A stretch of DNA of 64,000 bases from contig JAPYXD010000738.1 in NCBI GenBank assembly GCA_030998225.1, positions 1,798,001-1,862,000 of the forward strand, read 5' to 3'. Below, in pieces: positions 10,890-22,485 of this stretch. The DNA is from Diplolepis rosae. Taxonomy: Eukaryota > Arthropoda > Insecta > Hymenoptera > Diplolepididae. Below the pieces are notes generated by a model. It was given only the letters and a program-made list of their open reading frames with translations, was not told the DNA's origin and ran no database searches. The position numbers were made by a program, and so were the translations under genes. Every line of letters begins with the position of its first letter. Position 1 is the first letter of the stretch.

Positions 10890-11722
10890 TTACCCAGGCA
10901 GATAAAAGCTATTTGGAAACTCTCGCACTATTTCTATGACGTGCTCCTTTTCTTCTTGATTGAGGTGATCTAACTGTAATTTGTCAATTACTTCCTCTAT
11001 TTTGTCTCTTTCAAATTTGAAATTTTCGGCTAAAAAATATTCGTCTGAATCTTCTCCTGGTAAATTATAATATTCGAAGGGTATTAATTCTTGTGGGGGT
11101 ATTTCAATGCTTAAATCTTTTTCAGTTGTGTTGATTGCTAATACGTGGCAAATTCCGTTTGCGTTTGTTACAGCTGCTTCACCCACTAGTACTCCTTCTA
11201 TAGTTTTAATTAAGGGTAGATAACCTTCTTTTAATTCTGTATTTGTGACTTCTACGGGGATTACTCGTTTAGTTCTGGCTTTGATCTGGATAGGTCCTAA
11301 TGATGTTCCTTTGTAGCCTTCCATATTTTCCTGGGCTATTTTGGAATCTTCGTCTACAAATGGTACGGGTTTGGTTGGGTTGGAATGAGTGACGATTGTG
11401 TTGTGCCAAAATGAAATCTCTACCTTTTCTTGTCGGAGGTATTCTCTTCCTAGAATCCCGTCGGTGTTGATAGGAAAATCTGGTTCTGTGACGTGAAAGG
11501 TCACTATTGAGTTTTTAATTTTTATTTGAACGGTTCCAAGGGTTGAAATCTTATTCTGGGTTATACCAGCTATTTCAATTGCTTCATTGTGTGATACCAT
11601 TATGTCTTCGTCGAGTGAGCTTAGCTTAATTATGTTTACGTCTGCTCCAGTGTCGACTAGTAATTGGGCCTTGTTTTCTTTAAAATTGGGTGAGCTGATC
11701 TCTACTACTGGTGATTCTCTCC
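10890..11722 (-). pseudogene. pol: pol protease region, element A
   Basis: Follows gag in the -1 frame. A retropepsin signature, LLVDTGADVNII, lies near 11660, and the flap and ILGREYL region follow (TDGILGREYLRQEKVEI), then a spacer leading to RT. The frame closes at a nonsense TAA (10890-10892) within the sequence joining protease to RT. Protease would have processed the Gag and Pol polyproteins. Confidence 0.85.
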
Positions 11723-12826
11723 TAAATTTTGTGCACAGGACTTTCTTTGCTGCATTAATATCCTCACACTGCTTTGACGCTCTTTTTGGTCTGTGCTCGT
11801 CGTCGCGTCCTCTCGGCGAGCAAGGCTAGAGTTTAAATGTTCTGTGTTTGATGGAGATGGGGATGGCGTACGAGGGGGTTGGTGGGGTCTTATAGGGGTA
11901 GTTAGGGTTTGGATATGGAATAGGGTGATTTGGGTAATAAGGATATGGTTGATAGGGTGGATATGGGGGTATGGATCGGGGGGGGGGAAACTACTGGGGT
12001 AGTTTTGTTCCGTTGGGAAATGGTTTCGTCTATTTAATTTAGGTGAATTTTGCCTATCTTCATTGGGTCTATTTCTTTCTGGAGAGACCGCAAATCGGAC
12101 GTGCGGACTAGGGTTGCGATCACGCATTCCTGAGTATGCAGGTTGAGCAAAATTTCTGTCATAAAAATTAATATGTGTGTAATGAGGGTTTAAATGATGT
12201 CTTGATTATTATTCTATTGAATATTAAAGAGCTGCTAATATTCAATTTTGATTTCGGCTTTCTACTGCTCCAGAGAGTCAATCTCTAAGTCCACGAAAAA
12301 AATATTCTAACGCACAATCGTTGAGAGGGGCTAACAATAGATCCGCGTTATCGTATTTATCTTCTAGTGCGGCTTGCGCACCAGATTTTAATAATGTAAG
12401 GCGATCGTAGTATTCACTTACACTTTCGTTAGGGGTCATTTTGATGTTCGAAATTTCGTGTGTGTACCAGGTATATGACTTGTGAGGAGCAAACCGTTGT
12501 TTGAGGTGGTCAATCAAGTTCTTCATGGAGAATAAACTTTTTCCGTTTGTGCTATCTCTTGCTGCTCCTTTCAGTCGGGAGAGAACCGCCCTGATATACT
12601 GTTTTTCTCAGTTGGCAGGTATGCTGGCTTCTCCGTTTATCACGTCCTGAATAAAGTCTCTTACTGGCATATTTTTACCATTAAATATCGGCACATTCAT
12701 TATGCCTTGTTGAATAGCAAAACATTCTGCCATGGATGTTACCATTGCGTCGTTTAAGGTACGCGAGATGTCGCCGGTAAAATCGGTTGCTCCGGTCTTG
12801 TCTGATCGAATGCTGTCTTTGGGCAT
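11705..12826 (-). pseudogene. gag: gag, element A
   Basis: One frame runs from ATG at 12826 to TAG at 11705, broken by in-frame TGA codons at 12608 and 12278 and by a damaged stretch at about 12190-12280. It contains the capsid-like block (NVPIFNGKNMPVRDFI, LSRLKGAARDS, LKQRFAPHKSYTWY, YYDRLTLLKSGAQAAL), homologous to copies B and C, then a proline- and asparagine-rich C-terminal part with no zinc knuckle. A run of G at 11979-11987 may vary in length. Gag forms the particle shell. Confidence 0.82.
11723..11729 (-). promoter_or_regulatory. -1 ribosomal frameshift heptamer
   Basis: Minus-strand AAATTTA, aligned to the gag frame as A AAT TTA, a canonical X XXY YYZ site. It sits about 18 nt before the gag stop, and the protease frame is -1 relative to gag, as needed for Gag-Pol synthesis. 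Confidence 0.65.
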
Positions 12827-13001
12827 GTTGATGGTTTTTCAAACGCTTGAAAATTATCAATGAGTGCTCTGAACTGGCACTATTATTATCTTTGATGTAA
12901 TCTCGAAGTCTGTATTTAATGCTAAATCTAAATCTCTATTTTTGGAAACTTATGGGCCTAAAATTGAATATGAATTACAAGTTTACTTTTATCAATTTTG
13001 T

Positions 13002-13361
13002 CTATTTGACTAAATCCGGAATAGGAAGATTCAATTTAGAAATAAAGGATTTTCCAATTACTCCTGCGATACCTGTACCTATTTCGTGTTTAATTATGTT
13101 GAATTCAATTGAATTACGCAAAGTTGGGATTTCTACTGATCCTACTGTTGAAAGAGTGGCGTTATGTAGTATGTAGATTTTTAAATGGTTTATTTTGACT
13201 TCGGGGATTATTTTATCCTTTTGGATTAAATTGATATTTAGTGTTGGATCGTACAAGAAATCTCCTATTTTATTTTTTAATAGGTCAGAATATACTGAAA
13301 TTATAATATTGGTTTGATGTTTTATCATTATTTGAGTTTGGTTAGTTGCATTGTAATGTAG
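13002..13361 (-). pseudogene. Retropepsin-like ORF upstream of gag, element A
   Basis: Located between the leader and gag, about 180 bp before the gag ATG. First in-frame ATG is at 13328; the homologous frame may begin a little earlier. It reads like a retropepsin: GDFLYDPTLNINLIQKDKI where a protease would have DTG and LI, then LSTVGSVEIP, IEFNIIKHEIGTGIAGVIGKSFI matching the usual V.I..GILG..F pattern. DTG is replaced by DPT. Copy C (55821-56177) has the same layout with DPN. I infer a protease-derived, catalytically dead protein; it has no experimentally known role that I can name. Confidence 0.55.
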
Positions 13362-13854
13362 CCAACTTTGTTATTATTATTTTGTATAACTATCGATTTG
13401 AATTTCAATTTGTTTTTGTTAAAGAATTTATGCTGTAGTTTTAACGCACTGTCGATTTTGATTGCGATGTATGCAGGTACTCTACGTTCTTAGCCTTGAA
13501 TGCTATGATTTCAGTGATGCAAAGGGGGTCAGCTCAGACGTATTTAATATACGCCTGAGTGAATTTTACACTTGTTATTTTAATAGTTGTTTAAGAGAAT
13601 TAACAAAAGTTATTTTGAGCGATATGAAATTGGACAAGTTAGATTTAATGAAAATGCGTGAACAATTCTGGCAATTAAAAAATTTGTTTATTGCTAACAA
13701 ATAACAAAATTGTTTATTGTTACAGAATTTGAGTGATGCAAGATTGGACAAACTAGCCTCAAGCACAATTTTTGGACAATCTTCACATTCAAAAATATTG
13801 TGTTAGTTAATTAAGTTGAAAATTGCAGTTTATAAACAATACAATACGAGCACT

Positions 13855-14560
13855 TCAAATTTTGCCTTACCCAATGATCGAAATCACTGGTGACCGTTCA
13901 ACGTACCTAAAAAGGACTTATACTCTTGAAGGCTGTTTTTTGTTTTGTATTAAACTCAATCTGAAACTTAGTTAACAATTTGTGATTGGAAACAAACTGT
14001 TATATTTTAAGTAAATTTGATGAAATGTTCACTGCTTAATTTATTTTTGATTTAATTTTACTGTCATATAAATTTTATTTATTTCGTTTGCCTTTTTATG
14101 TGTTTATATTTATTTTATTAGATTTCAATAATTTCAGTTATTCAAGATTGAGCAAACAAAATCTTGACTAATTTTAGGAATGAGAAAAATATTTAGTTGG
14201 GTATAAATTATTGGCAATTATTAGCTTAAGCAATGCAAAATTAGACAAGCATGACTAAAGCACAAATTCCTGAATAAGTTTTTGCATTCACAAAACTACA
14301 ATATGTCGATAATTTAATTATTTATCGAATACAATTGAGAATTTTAGTGATGCAAGATTGGACAAACCAGACTCAAGCACAACACTTTGGACAAACTTAT
14401 GCAATCACAAATATTCTTTCAATTGTTTAAAGTTAAAATAAAAGTTATAAACAATACTTGACACACACTACGAACTTTGCCTTGCCCAGATGATCGAAAT
14501 CACTGGTGACCGTTTAACGAATCTAAGAAGGACTTATACTCTTGAGTGCAGTCTTCGTTC
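13855..14560. repeat. Direct repeat pair in leader A
   Basis: Units 13855-13945 and 14472-14560 share CTTGCCCA/ACCCA, ATGATCGAAATCACTGG, TGACCGTT and AAGGACTTATACTCTTGA. Each unit is preceded by a hairpin unit, so a hairpin-plus-spacer block of roughly 200 bp was duplicated. Confidence 0.7.
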
Positions 14561-14837
14561 TGTTTAAAACTTTGACAATAACTTATTTTATGCTAATAAT
14601 TATTCCAAAAATGTTTTAATTTTGAAAAGCGGGAATTAATTCCGACTATTTGAAATTCAACAATTTTAAATTTATTTATTTTAATTTATTTATTAATAAT
14701 TCAGAAAATTTCCGAAATGTGAAGCTTAATAGTTATATAACAATCTAAATTTATCGAATTGATTGTACATATAATTTTTTCGCTTCAAATTATAAATTTG
14801 GAATTTATTATAAATTGTGACAACAATAGTGACGTTT

Positions 14838-14852
14838 CCACCGCTGCCACCA
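14838..14852 (-). promoter_or_regulatory. Candidate primer binding site, element A
   Basis: Minus-strand TGGTGGCAGCGGTGG begins a few bases after the LTR end. TGG is the complement of a tRNA CCA tail. The matching tRNA is not identified. Confidence 0.4.
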
Positions 14853-14859
14853 AATCAGC

Positions 14860-15272
14860 TGTTACGTCCCGAGCTAAGGCGAGGGTAGGTTGGGAAATTT
14901 AGGAAAAGGGAGGAAAGTTTGCTGATTACATCAGATTTGTAAATTCTGATTATTTATATTTTTGTGGGATCGTGGACACTAGACAAACCTATGCGGCTCG
15001 AGTTGTTCACAATAATAACAAATTTGATTATATTGCGGTGTACAAGCTTTATTAATTAAAAGATAGGTATACAATACGTTTTGAGATGCTTATGTGTATG
15101 ACTTATACTACTTCTCAGGATGAGACGGCAATATTAAGGGTTTTATGCGTTTATGAGTTAGTAATACAGGTTTTGCGATGCCTATATATGTAACTCACGC
15201 ATTAAAAGTGTGCGTCTATATAAGTCAATAATACAGGTTTTGAGATGCCTATACATGTAACTTGTACGTTTT

Positions 15273-15321
<49 letters not shown>

Positions 15322-15818
15322 TACCTTTATGATTTCCCTTTGTTTCCTAGAATGTTCCTCACAGGTATGCCTGCGATGCGATTCCCACAGGTGTGACTGC
15401 GAAGGAGTGAATATCCACTGGTGTAACAAGGACACAACAACTATTCACTCTTTTTGGCACTGGGTCTAAAATCCTTTCAAGGATTGAAAAACTGACCACG
15501 CTAAATTTATGGCTCTCGGGTCTTTACACTGTCAAACTGCACGGTATAATTGTCTCACGCTGAGAATCCTTTTTTACTTTTTTAGAAAATGACGGACTTA
15601 AATTCTGCTCACAAGACTAGTTTTCCCTTCGCGGCGTGTCCTTTTTATATTATATTTTTTGGTGATGTCACGCGTTGCGCAGTCTCCCGCTGCGTGTGAC
15701 GTAGTTATACCTCTCTTTTCAATAGGTCGTTTTCTCTCTCTTTTAGTAATTTCCCCAGATTTTTCTCTAGACCTAGCCTGTGCCTATAGTACATTCGAAT
15801 GCGTCGCGGGACGTGACA
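14860..15818 (-). repeat. 5' LTR of element A
   Basis: On minus it begins TGTCACGTCCCGCG and ends TCGGGACGTAACA, giving TG...CA ends with imperfect inverted termini, about 959 bp. An AATATAAAAAGG TATA-like box lies near 15640-15652. It carries a GA microsatellite and three related motifs with GATGCYTATRTRTATGACTT-like content (15085-15265). A related LTR start is found at 21290 on +. Confidence 0.65.
15279..15320 (+). repeat. (GA)n microsatellite followed by G run
   Basis: An uninterrupted GA run passes into nine or more G, inside the LTR of element A. Length is prone to slippage and assembly error. Confidence 0.9.
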
Positions 15819-16464
15819 ATATGTACAATCAAATATAAAATTTAAAAAATGTTATTATTCAATGCCATAAAGGAATGAAAGAAATATTAATATTTAAATA
15901 TTAATATTAGCTGAAAGTTTTAAAATCGTTTTTGTACGAGATTGATATGAATAAAAAGGAGGAAATTTAAGTAAAAATAGATAATTAATATTAATATTTG
16001 AAGTCTGAACTCCTTTATTTGTTCATCGCATTGAATAACATATTTTTTAAAATTTTTATATTAAATTCTCCGTATATTACTGTGAATTTTCTGGGCGTGA
16101 TGGTACAGTTAGCATCGCGTGTGACGATTCGGCAAACTAACTTAGGAATTCAACTTGGGACATTAACGGGGCACTATTTTGTTTTCTGATGCATACAGCT
16201 GCTCCAAACCCACCGAAGCGCGACCGTTCGACCTCAGTCTATCGATTTTTACGTGTAGTTCTACCCCGTCATGCAGGGATAGTAAACTTCCAAATTTATG
16301 CCTGCATGCAAAAAAATATCGTGTATGCCACGGGACAATATACTATTAAAATTCTTAGTGTTGGCTGTGAAATACTGCACTGTCTCAGAGTCTGCCTCTA
16401 TCGAAATTATTCCATCTGAGTTTCATTACAGCACAAAAAAAATGAGAAATTTCCAAATACTTCT
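15819..16464. other. No gene seen
   Basis: AT-rich intergenic sequence. Small open frames near 15998-16419 lack motifs and coding bias. Confidence 0.5.
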
Positions 16465-16648
16465 CAATGGGCACATACTATTAGAAACGTTTATGGAACA
16501 TTACACAAACGTTCTAGGAACATCCCAATGTCCGAAAGTCGTTCTTAGAAAGTTTTTGGAACGTCTTTCGTACAATGGACATTGGGTTGTTCCGAGAACG
16601 TTTGTAGCATGTTACATAAACGTTTCTAATATCGTGTGCCCATTGGGT
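16465..16648. mobile_element. Short palindromic MITE
   Basis: About 184 bp forming an imperfect hairpin: CAATGGGCACATACTATTAG at the left mirrors CTAATATCGTGTGCCCATTG at the right, and the inner arms also pair (ACGTTTATGGAACAT, ACGTTCTAGGAAC and CCCAATGTCC with their inverses). No coding capacity. Superfamily unclear; no convincing target duplication. Confidence 0.6.
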
Positions 16649-16800
16649 TGTGAAGTGATAAAACATAATTTCACAACTGAGAGCTTCTTCATCTAGAGAC
16701 TTGACAAATTGTTTCATCAGTTCAAGTTTAATATGAGGAGGTGGAAGCAATACCTTTTTTTGGATTAATCAAAGGTTTAGTAATGACGTCCATTTATATA

Positions 16801-17900
16801 CAGGGTGATCCGCCAATAGTTTTGAGTGTGAAATTCTTTGTTAAAAACTAAACAAGAAATTATATTGACAAAATGTTGTGCCAACAATAGTTTTCAAACT
16901 ATTAAGCATTGCAATTGACTAATAGAAACTCACTATTTCCGCGCGCCCATAACCTTCCTGTGCGAATTTTTTACAGAGATTCACTTCAGATCAGTAGAAA
17001 AATATTTTCAGCCAGGCAAGAGACAAACTGTTACCGAACCAACATGAAGTAAGAAACACTATAGTTAACAAAATTTTAATTGTAAGTACCACTAATTAAA
17101 TCTCAAAAGGCTCCATCGTTTTCCTATGTATGAAAAATCCAAACTCATGGAAAATTCAATTCTCTTAATTTTAACTTTTCCTTTTTATTTGTTGCCAAGA
17201 ACACATTGAATTGTGATCATTTAAACAGAATTTTCATTTTTTCCATTTTTTTGACACCCTGTCGAGGAGTCAGCTGGCAGTAATATCATTTGTACTTCCA
17301 AATTAAACAGGTTACAACTATTTGTATCTTTGTTGGGCTAAATTATGACTTCTGGGACAAAACGGTTCACTTAGAATTGTATTCCTCAATACTAGAAAAA
17401 ACTCTAAAAATCGCCAACAAAATCTTTTAGAATAAATTGTAAAATTACAGTGTTTACTCTCGATTAAATTTTATTGATGTTTATTCCAATTTTTCCTTAA
17501 GGTCTAATTGATCAGGTTTCTTCTTCTGAGAAACTACTAGTTAACTATTAATAATATCTTAATATCTTCTTGTTTAGAAAGCAATTTTTGTAATTCGTAT
17601 TTAAATCGTGGGGAACTCAATGAACGGTGATATGGTTCTCAACTTCATGTTGCTTTGTTAACAGTTTGTCTCTTATTTGGCTAATAACTATTTTTCTACT
17701 GATCTGAAATGAACATTGGTAATAAATGCGCGTAGGAAGCTTATGGGCACGCGGAAATAGTGAGTTTCTATTAGCCATTTGCAATGTTTAATAGTTTGAA
17801 AACTATTGTTGACACAACATTTTGTCAATATAATTTCTTGTTTCGTTTTTGAGAAAGAATTTAACATTCAAAACTCTATGACTATTGTCGGATCACCCTG
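16801..17900. mobile_element. Non-autonomous TA-flanked transposon with long TIRs
   Basis: Ends CAGGGTGATCCG and CGGATCACCCTG, flanked by TA (16799-16800, 17901-17902). Inverted arms of about 250 bp (16801-17045, 17638-17900) share the AATAGTTTTCAAACTATTAA segments, a GTGAGTTTCTATTAG block and others. The middle has no transposase frame. TA duplication and CAGGGT ends fit a Tc1/mariner-type MITE. Confidence 0.8.
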
Positions 17901-18498
17901 TATACAAATACATATATAAAGACAAAACTGTCTTAATTATGTTCTTAATATTTTATTTTTTCTAAAACTAATTATGATTATCTATAATCCAGCAATACCG
18001 CTTGCAGACCTCGTTTAGGCAAGTCAATAAATAATTTCCACTTATCGTCTTTGCTAATTTTTGGCTTAAGCTCATTCCTTAATTCATAATTACTACGACA
18101 CAATAGTAATCAATGTTTTCCAGTTTTTAAAAATAATTCCAAATTTTTTTTCATTTCATTGCGATAATACTCTACTTTTATCCCTTATGCTACGAAGTTT
18201 AATTTGATAAGAACCTGTGCATTAATTTATAATTTTGTTCTTAGCTATTTCGAGTTTGTGTTGACAATTTTCTCAGATAGAAAGCTATTTTTCTAGAATT
18301 GCTTATTTTGTAATTATATATGTTTGTACATATTTTTGGATTAATTACGGGACATTGAAACTTTAATTCCGAAAAAACCTAAAGGATTTTAAAATCCATC
18401 AAGAAATAGATGCCGTCAAGAATCATTTTGGGTATTTTTTTATCTCTGATAAAGAATAAACAGACCAAACTTTTCAATATATTTCAATTTTTTAATTA
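17901..18498. other. No gene seen
   Basis: AT-rich spacer between two DNA transposons with no open frame or repeat that I could define. Confidence 0.5.
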
Positions 18499-19464
18499 TT
18501 GGATCTATAACTTAATTCGTGCGGTTTGCTAAGAGATGGCGTAACTTGATTATTATTCCATCGTTCCAATATTCCGAACATGCGTTGGGAAGCTACTGTC
18601 ATTGTGCGTCTTTTTCAGTATATGTCATTCAATTGAAGCGTAAACAACAATAATTTTTTTTCACTCAAATATGTCGGACTTTGTGCCTGAAAAAGTGTTT
18701 TTGCGGGGAGTTCTACTTCATTCATTAATTTGAAAACGTTTAAAAGCAGCCGGATACATTCAAAATCAAGGAAATTGGGTTCCACATGAACTCAAGCTGA
18801 GAGACGTTGAAAGGCGATTTTGCATGTCCGAAATGCTGCTGGAACGCCACAAAAAGTAGTCATTTTTGCATCAGATTGTTACTGGTGATGAAAAATGAAT
18901 CCATTACGACAACCCCAAGCGCAAAAAATCATATGTGAAACCCGGCCAGCCAGCCAAATCAACGGCAAAGCCGAATATCTATGGCGAGAAGGTAATGCTC
19001 TGTATTTGGTGGGATCAGGAGGATTTGCAAGAGCAATGGCCGAAAAACGCTCGGAATATGCCACCAGACACGAGGCAATAATTTTCCATCATGACAACGC
19101 TCGGCCCCATGCTGCTATTCCGGTTAAAAACTATTTGGAAAACAGTGGATGGGAAGTTTTACACCACCCGCCTTATAGCCCAGACCTTGCCCCTTCTGAC
19201 TATCATTTGTTCTGATCGATGCAGAACGCCCTCACTGGAATACGGTTAACATCAGAACAGGGTATCAAAAATTGGCTTGATTCATTCTTGGCCACCAAGC
19301 CGGCGCAGTTCTTTTGGGATGGAATCTCCAAATTGCCAGAAAGATGGGAAAAAGTCATAGCTTCAGATGGGCAATACATTGAATAATACTATTGTACATG
19401 TTTTTCTTAAATAAACGTTCAAATTTTGAAAAAAAATACCACACGAATTAAGTTATAGATCCAA
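18499..19464 (+). mobile_element. Degraded mariner element
   Basis: TIRs TTGGATCTATAACTTAATTCGTGCGG and the inverse end, flanked by TA (18497-18498, 19465-19466). Length 966 bp against roughly 1.3 kb for full mariners, so the 5' part of the gene is deleted. The same left end, inverted, recurs at 43792-43912. Confidence 0.88.
18660..19386 (+). pseudogene. mariner transposase remnant
   Basis: In changing frames the text reads GNWVPHELKLRDVERRF, then the [16 protein letters not shown] segment (about 18897-18960), then HHDNARPHAA, HHPPYSPDLAPSDYHLF (to 19215) and, past a TGA, the conserved tail ending at TGA 19384-19386. These are the DD34D mariner signatures (second Asp in HDNARPH, third in PDLAPSDY). 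N-terminal deletion, frameshifts and a stop make it inactive. Confidence 0.88.
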
Positions 19465-19610
19465 TAATAGAAAAAAAAAAGGTTAATTAAAATCTCAGTT
19501 GTATTCCTATTACTCTGATACTATTCTTTAAATCGAATTATTATTGCAACTGTATACATTAATCATGAAGAATTTGAAAGCTTATATAAGTGCTTTCTGG
19601 TCAAATTTAG

Positions 19611-19811
19611 ATGCGACATACGTGCTTGTCGGCTTCAGTCACCGAACTACCCTGGTATTTATCCAAGGAACGTGACCTGCTACTATCGTGTCGAACAAAA
19701 ACGCGCTCCACCAGGATATCGACCACTCTTGGCTATTAGCCAACGGAATAGTCACAAGATACACATCAAAGACCAGGTCGTCAAATATGACAGGAGTCAG
19801 CGAATTTTGAA
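19611..19811 (+). CDS. CUB-domain host gene, exon with N-terminal half of CUB
   Basis: Acceptor AAATTTAG ends at 19610 and the donor is GTGAGT at 19812. The 201-bp exon encodes CRLQSPNYPGIYPRNVTCYY, a textbook start of a CUB domain (C..L.SPNYPG.YP), and continues through KIHIKDQVVKYDRSQRI. It ends two bases into a codon, and the exon at 47312 supplies the missing base. CUB domains are extracellular beta-sandwich modules in secreted or membrane proteins. This is one of only two clearly conserved host exons in the window. Flanking exons lie outside; the gene name is not recognised. Confidence 0.88.
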
Positions 19812-19819
19812 GTGAGTAA

Positions 19820-21289
19820 AAAGAAAAGTATTATAACATTGTTAAAAATGAAAACTAAATTGCACGAGAAATTTCTGAGGAGTGCAATGAAATACACGCT
19901 TTACACTATTCTATTATTAAGAAAAAAATTAAATCAATGAAATACTTTCCTGAATTTTCAGTTTATGAGATTTTTCAGCATTAGATTTCTAGTAATGTGA
20001 ATTTAAACTAAATTACATATCTCTATGATGCAACGTCACTTTCGCAAGACATCCTACTTATTTTTATATAAAATATCACGCATAGCTAACTGAGTAATTT
20101 ATAGCTCTTTTGAGATTCTGGGAAGGCGCGCAGTAGTGGGATTTTACTGAAATAGAGAAAACTGCGAGTGCGCAAGCGGTGGTGTAAAGCAGGTACTAAA
20201 GCAAGGCAGCATTTTTTATGAGTTAACGAACTGACATTCCTGTCTAGTGACGAGATGTGACTCCGATTCGGAGAATTTCTTCCCTTGCTGGTAGGAATGG
20301 CCTTTTTCCAAAGCACTAAAATTTTCTCTGGTTTAAATATGTGTTAATAAACACTACCGTCGGGAAGTTCTAGATAACCCGTTTACAGCTAATATTGAAT
20401 AAAAAATGCTCTCCCCATAATAGTACAAAATGTAATAAAATTTTGCGTCTGATTAGCCCCAGTTAAAGGCAAAATTTCAATTGCATAAAAAAATATTATG
20501 CAAAAACGTGAATTTCCGATGTTTTCGAAAAATGATGGTAACGCCGAAAATAATTGACTGTTTTCTAAATATTTTAGCTTATTTTAAAAGTAGATCTCAC
20601 AAGGGAACGTTCCCATATATCCGCCTCCGATTTTGCTCTTTTTGTGATATATTGTAGTACATCACAAGACATTCAGCAGCCACTTGTTCTTTCGGTCTGA
20701 ATTGCAAAACTAAGGCGTGAAAGCCACCTCTAAAGGTTGCCCCCGAAAACGATTTTTCCTGAAATTTGAACCTAAAATCCTAATTTTTGTATAGTAGAAT
20801 CAATGCCTGTTATGAGGCCATCAGAGGGGGTTCATACTATGACATTGCCTCAATAAGGGGTTGCTTCTTAATTTTTTTAAAAGGGTAGAAACGTGCTTTT
20901 TCATCATTTTTTCAGTATAGAAATTCGTATATTCATTCTATTTATTTGAAATGATATTATTTTTTAACGAAATATAGAATTGAAGATATGTTTTGGTATT
21001 TTAGATGAAAACATTTTTACAAGGGGTTAACTACCCTTAAACTCAATGATAAAGCACGCATTCTCCTATTCACTATTTTGGGATAAAACTTCTTACTCGA
21101 GGGTTTTTAGGGTCGCTGAATACGAATCTGCAATAATATTTTGATTATTTTAAATTTTCAAGGTCAATTTCAAAATGGCGGACTATTTTTTTCTGAAAAA
21201 TACAAATTTTGCTATAGAAATAAATACTCTTGAGTTTTTGAGGTCGCCTACTACAAATTTGCAATCGAAATTTTTATTTTCGAAACTAG
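19820..21289. other. Intron sequence, no gene seen
   Basis: No open frame with motifs. A CACTACCGTCGG motif at about 20352 also occurs at 57543 and may mark the end of a small repeat family. Stretches near 20700-21280 resemble old repeat sequence (pyrimidine-rich, repeated TTGAGTTTTTGAGGTCGC-like text). Confidence 0.45.
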
Positions 21290-22485
21290 TGTTACGTCCC
21301 GCGACATATTTGAATGTATTTAATGCACACAGGCTGGACTGAGTAGAAATCTATGAGAAAATCGATAAAGGGGAATAAGGAGTAGGGGTAGTAGGGAGCA
21401 GTATAGGGCCTTGAGACGGCCCAGCCTCAAGTATCCGCCTTTTGCGAGGAAACGGGGGCAGAATTCGCGAAATTAGGCTAACCTAGTGAACAAGCAGGTT
21501 CACACGACGCTCGCACAAAAGATTTGCGAGGTTTGAATAAGTATTCGCTCAGTAATTAATGATTTACTTCCAAACCGGAAGTGAATGTGGCGATAACGAG
21601 GTACACTGCTTTTCACGGACATTTTCGTTCGAACTCTCAACGAGCGCCGCACTAACCTGTGATTGCTCCCTCTTGACCGATTACTCAAGTCAAGCAGCTT
21701 AATGCATGATCGCTGGATGGGCGTCCCGCGCTCATAATTCTTTTATTTTTTTATTTTTATTATTTATTATTCGTTATAATAGCCTTGTTTATTTATGTGC
21801 ATGGAAGGGGTTGACTATTGATAATAAATAAAAGTAAATAAACATACAAATACAACAATTATGAATAAAGATAATTATTATCGCATGGTGAATTTTGTAA
21901 ATATTAAATACAATAAATAATTATAGTTATAAATATAAACCACAAATAACAATGGGGTGGTATTAATTATTTGAAAATAATTTTGACTGGTAAATAATGA
22001 TCAAAATGCCAGATTTATAAATAAATTAACAATGTGCGACCATTCGATCATTTTTATTTCGGTTTATTTTAATGTTTATGTTTATGAATATTTATTAACA
22101 ATATTTTCAATCTCCCTTATAATATTTTAAATCTTTACACAAGGGCCTAACCTTCCCATAAAGCTGCCCAATATGAGTCTGCGCCTACGCAGGTAGCAAA
22201 TGTGATTGGCGCTTGTGGACACGGGCGGCCAATCAGCAAGCACTTTGACCATCTACGCCTTTCGTACACCGCGACTCGTGCCAGGAGAAACGGCATAGGG
22301 GAAAAACGTTCTCCTTGTTACCGCGCGGTATGCTTTCTCTTTTCAGCGCATATCAATTTTTCAACGCCTCCACCGGACGAAATATACGACTATTTGAAAC
22401 TTCAAAGACATTATCAGAATCGCGAAAACATTATCTTTCTTCTGATACCCGTTTCCAACCCTAAAACAGTCGCCAAAAGGGAGAA

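Larger units (their letters stand above)
13362..14859 (-). other. Leader of element A with repeated stem-loops
   Basis: Non-coding. It contains hairpin units near 13722-13790, 14231-14292 and 14341-14412, each with a loop holding AAGCACAA, and a direct repeat of about 90 bp (13855-13945 and 14472-14560, both including GATCGAAATCACTGGTGACCGTT). Related hairpins occur at 62737-62915. No open frame of note. Confidence 0.6.
1929..15818 (-). mobile_element. Element A: errantivirus-like Ty3/Gypsy with env, 3'-truncated
   Basis: Read on the minus strand the order is 5' LTR (15818-14860), leader, a retropepsin-like ORF, gag, a -1 frameshift signal, PR-RT-RNaseH-integrase, an accessory dsRBD ORF and env. 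This is the gypsy/errantivirus plan with an unusual ORF before gag and another between pol and env. The 3' LTR is missing and env stops at about 1929. All genes carry stops or frameshifts, and both RT and integrase have lost catalytic residues, so the copy is dead. A Sola-like transposon (2482-5852) sits inside env. Confidence 0.85.
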
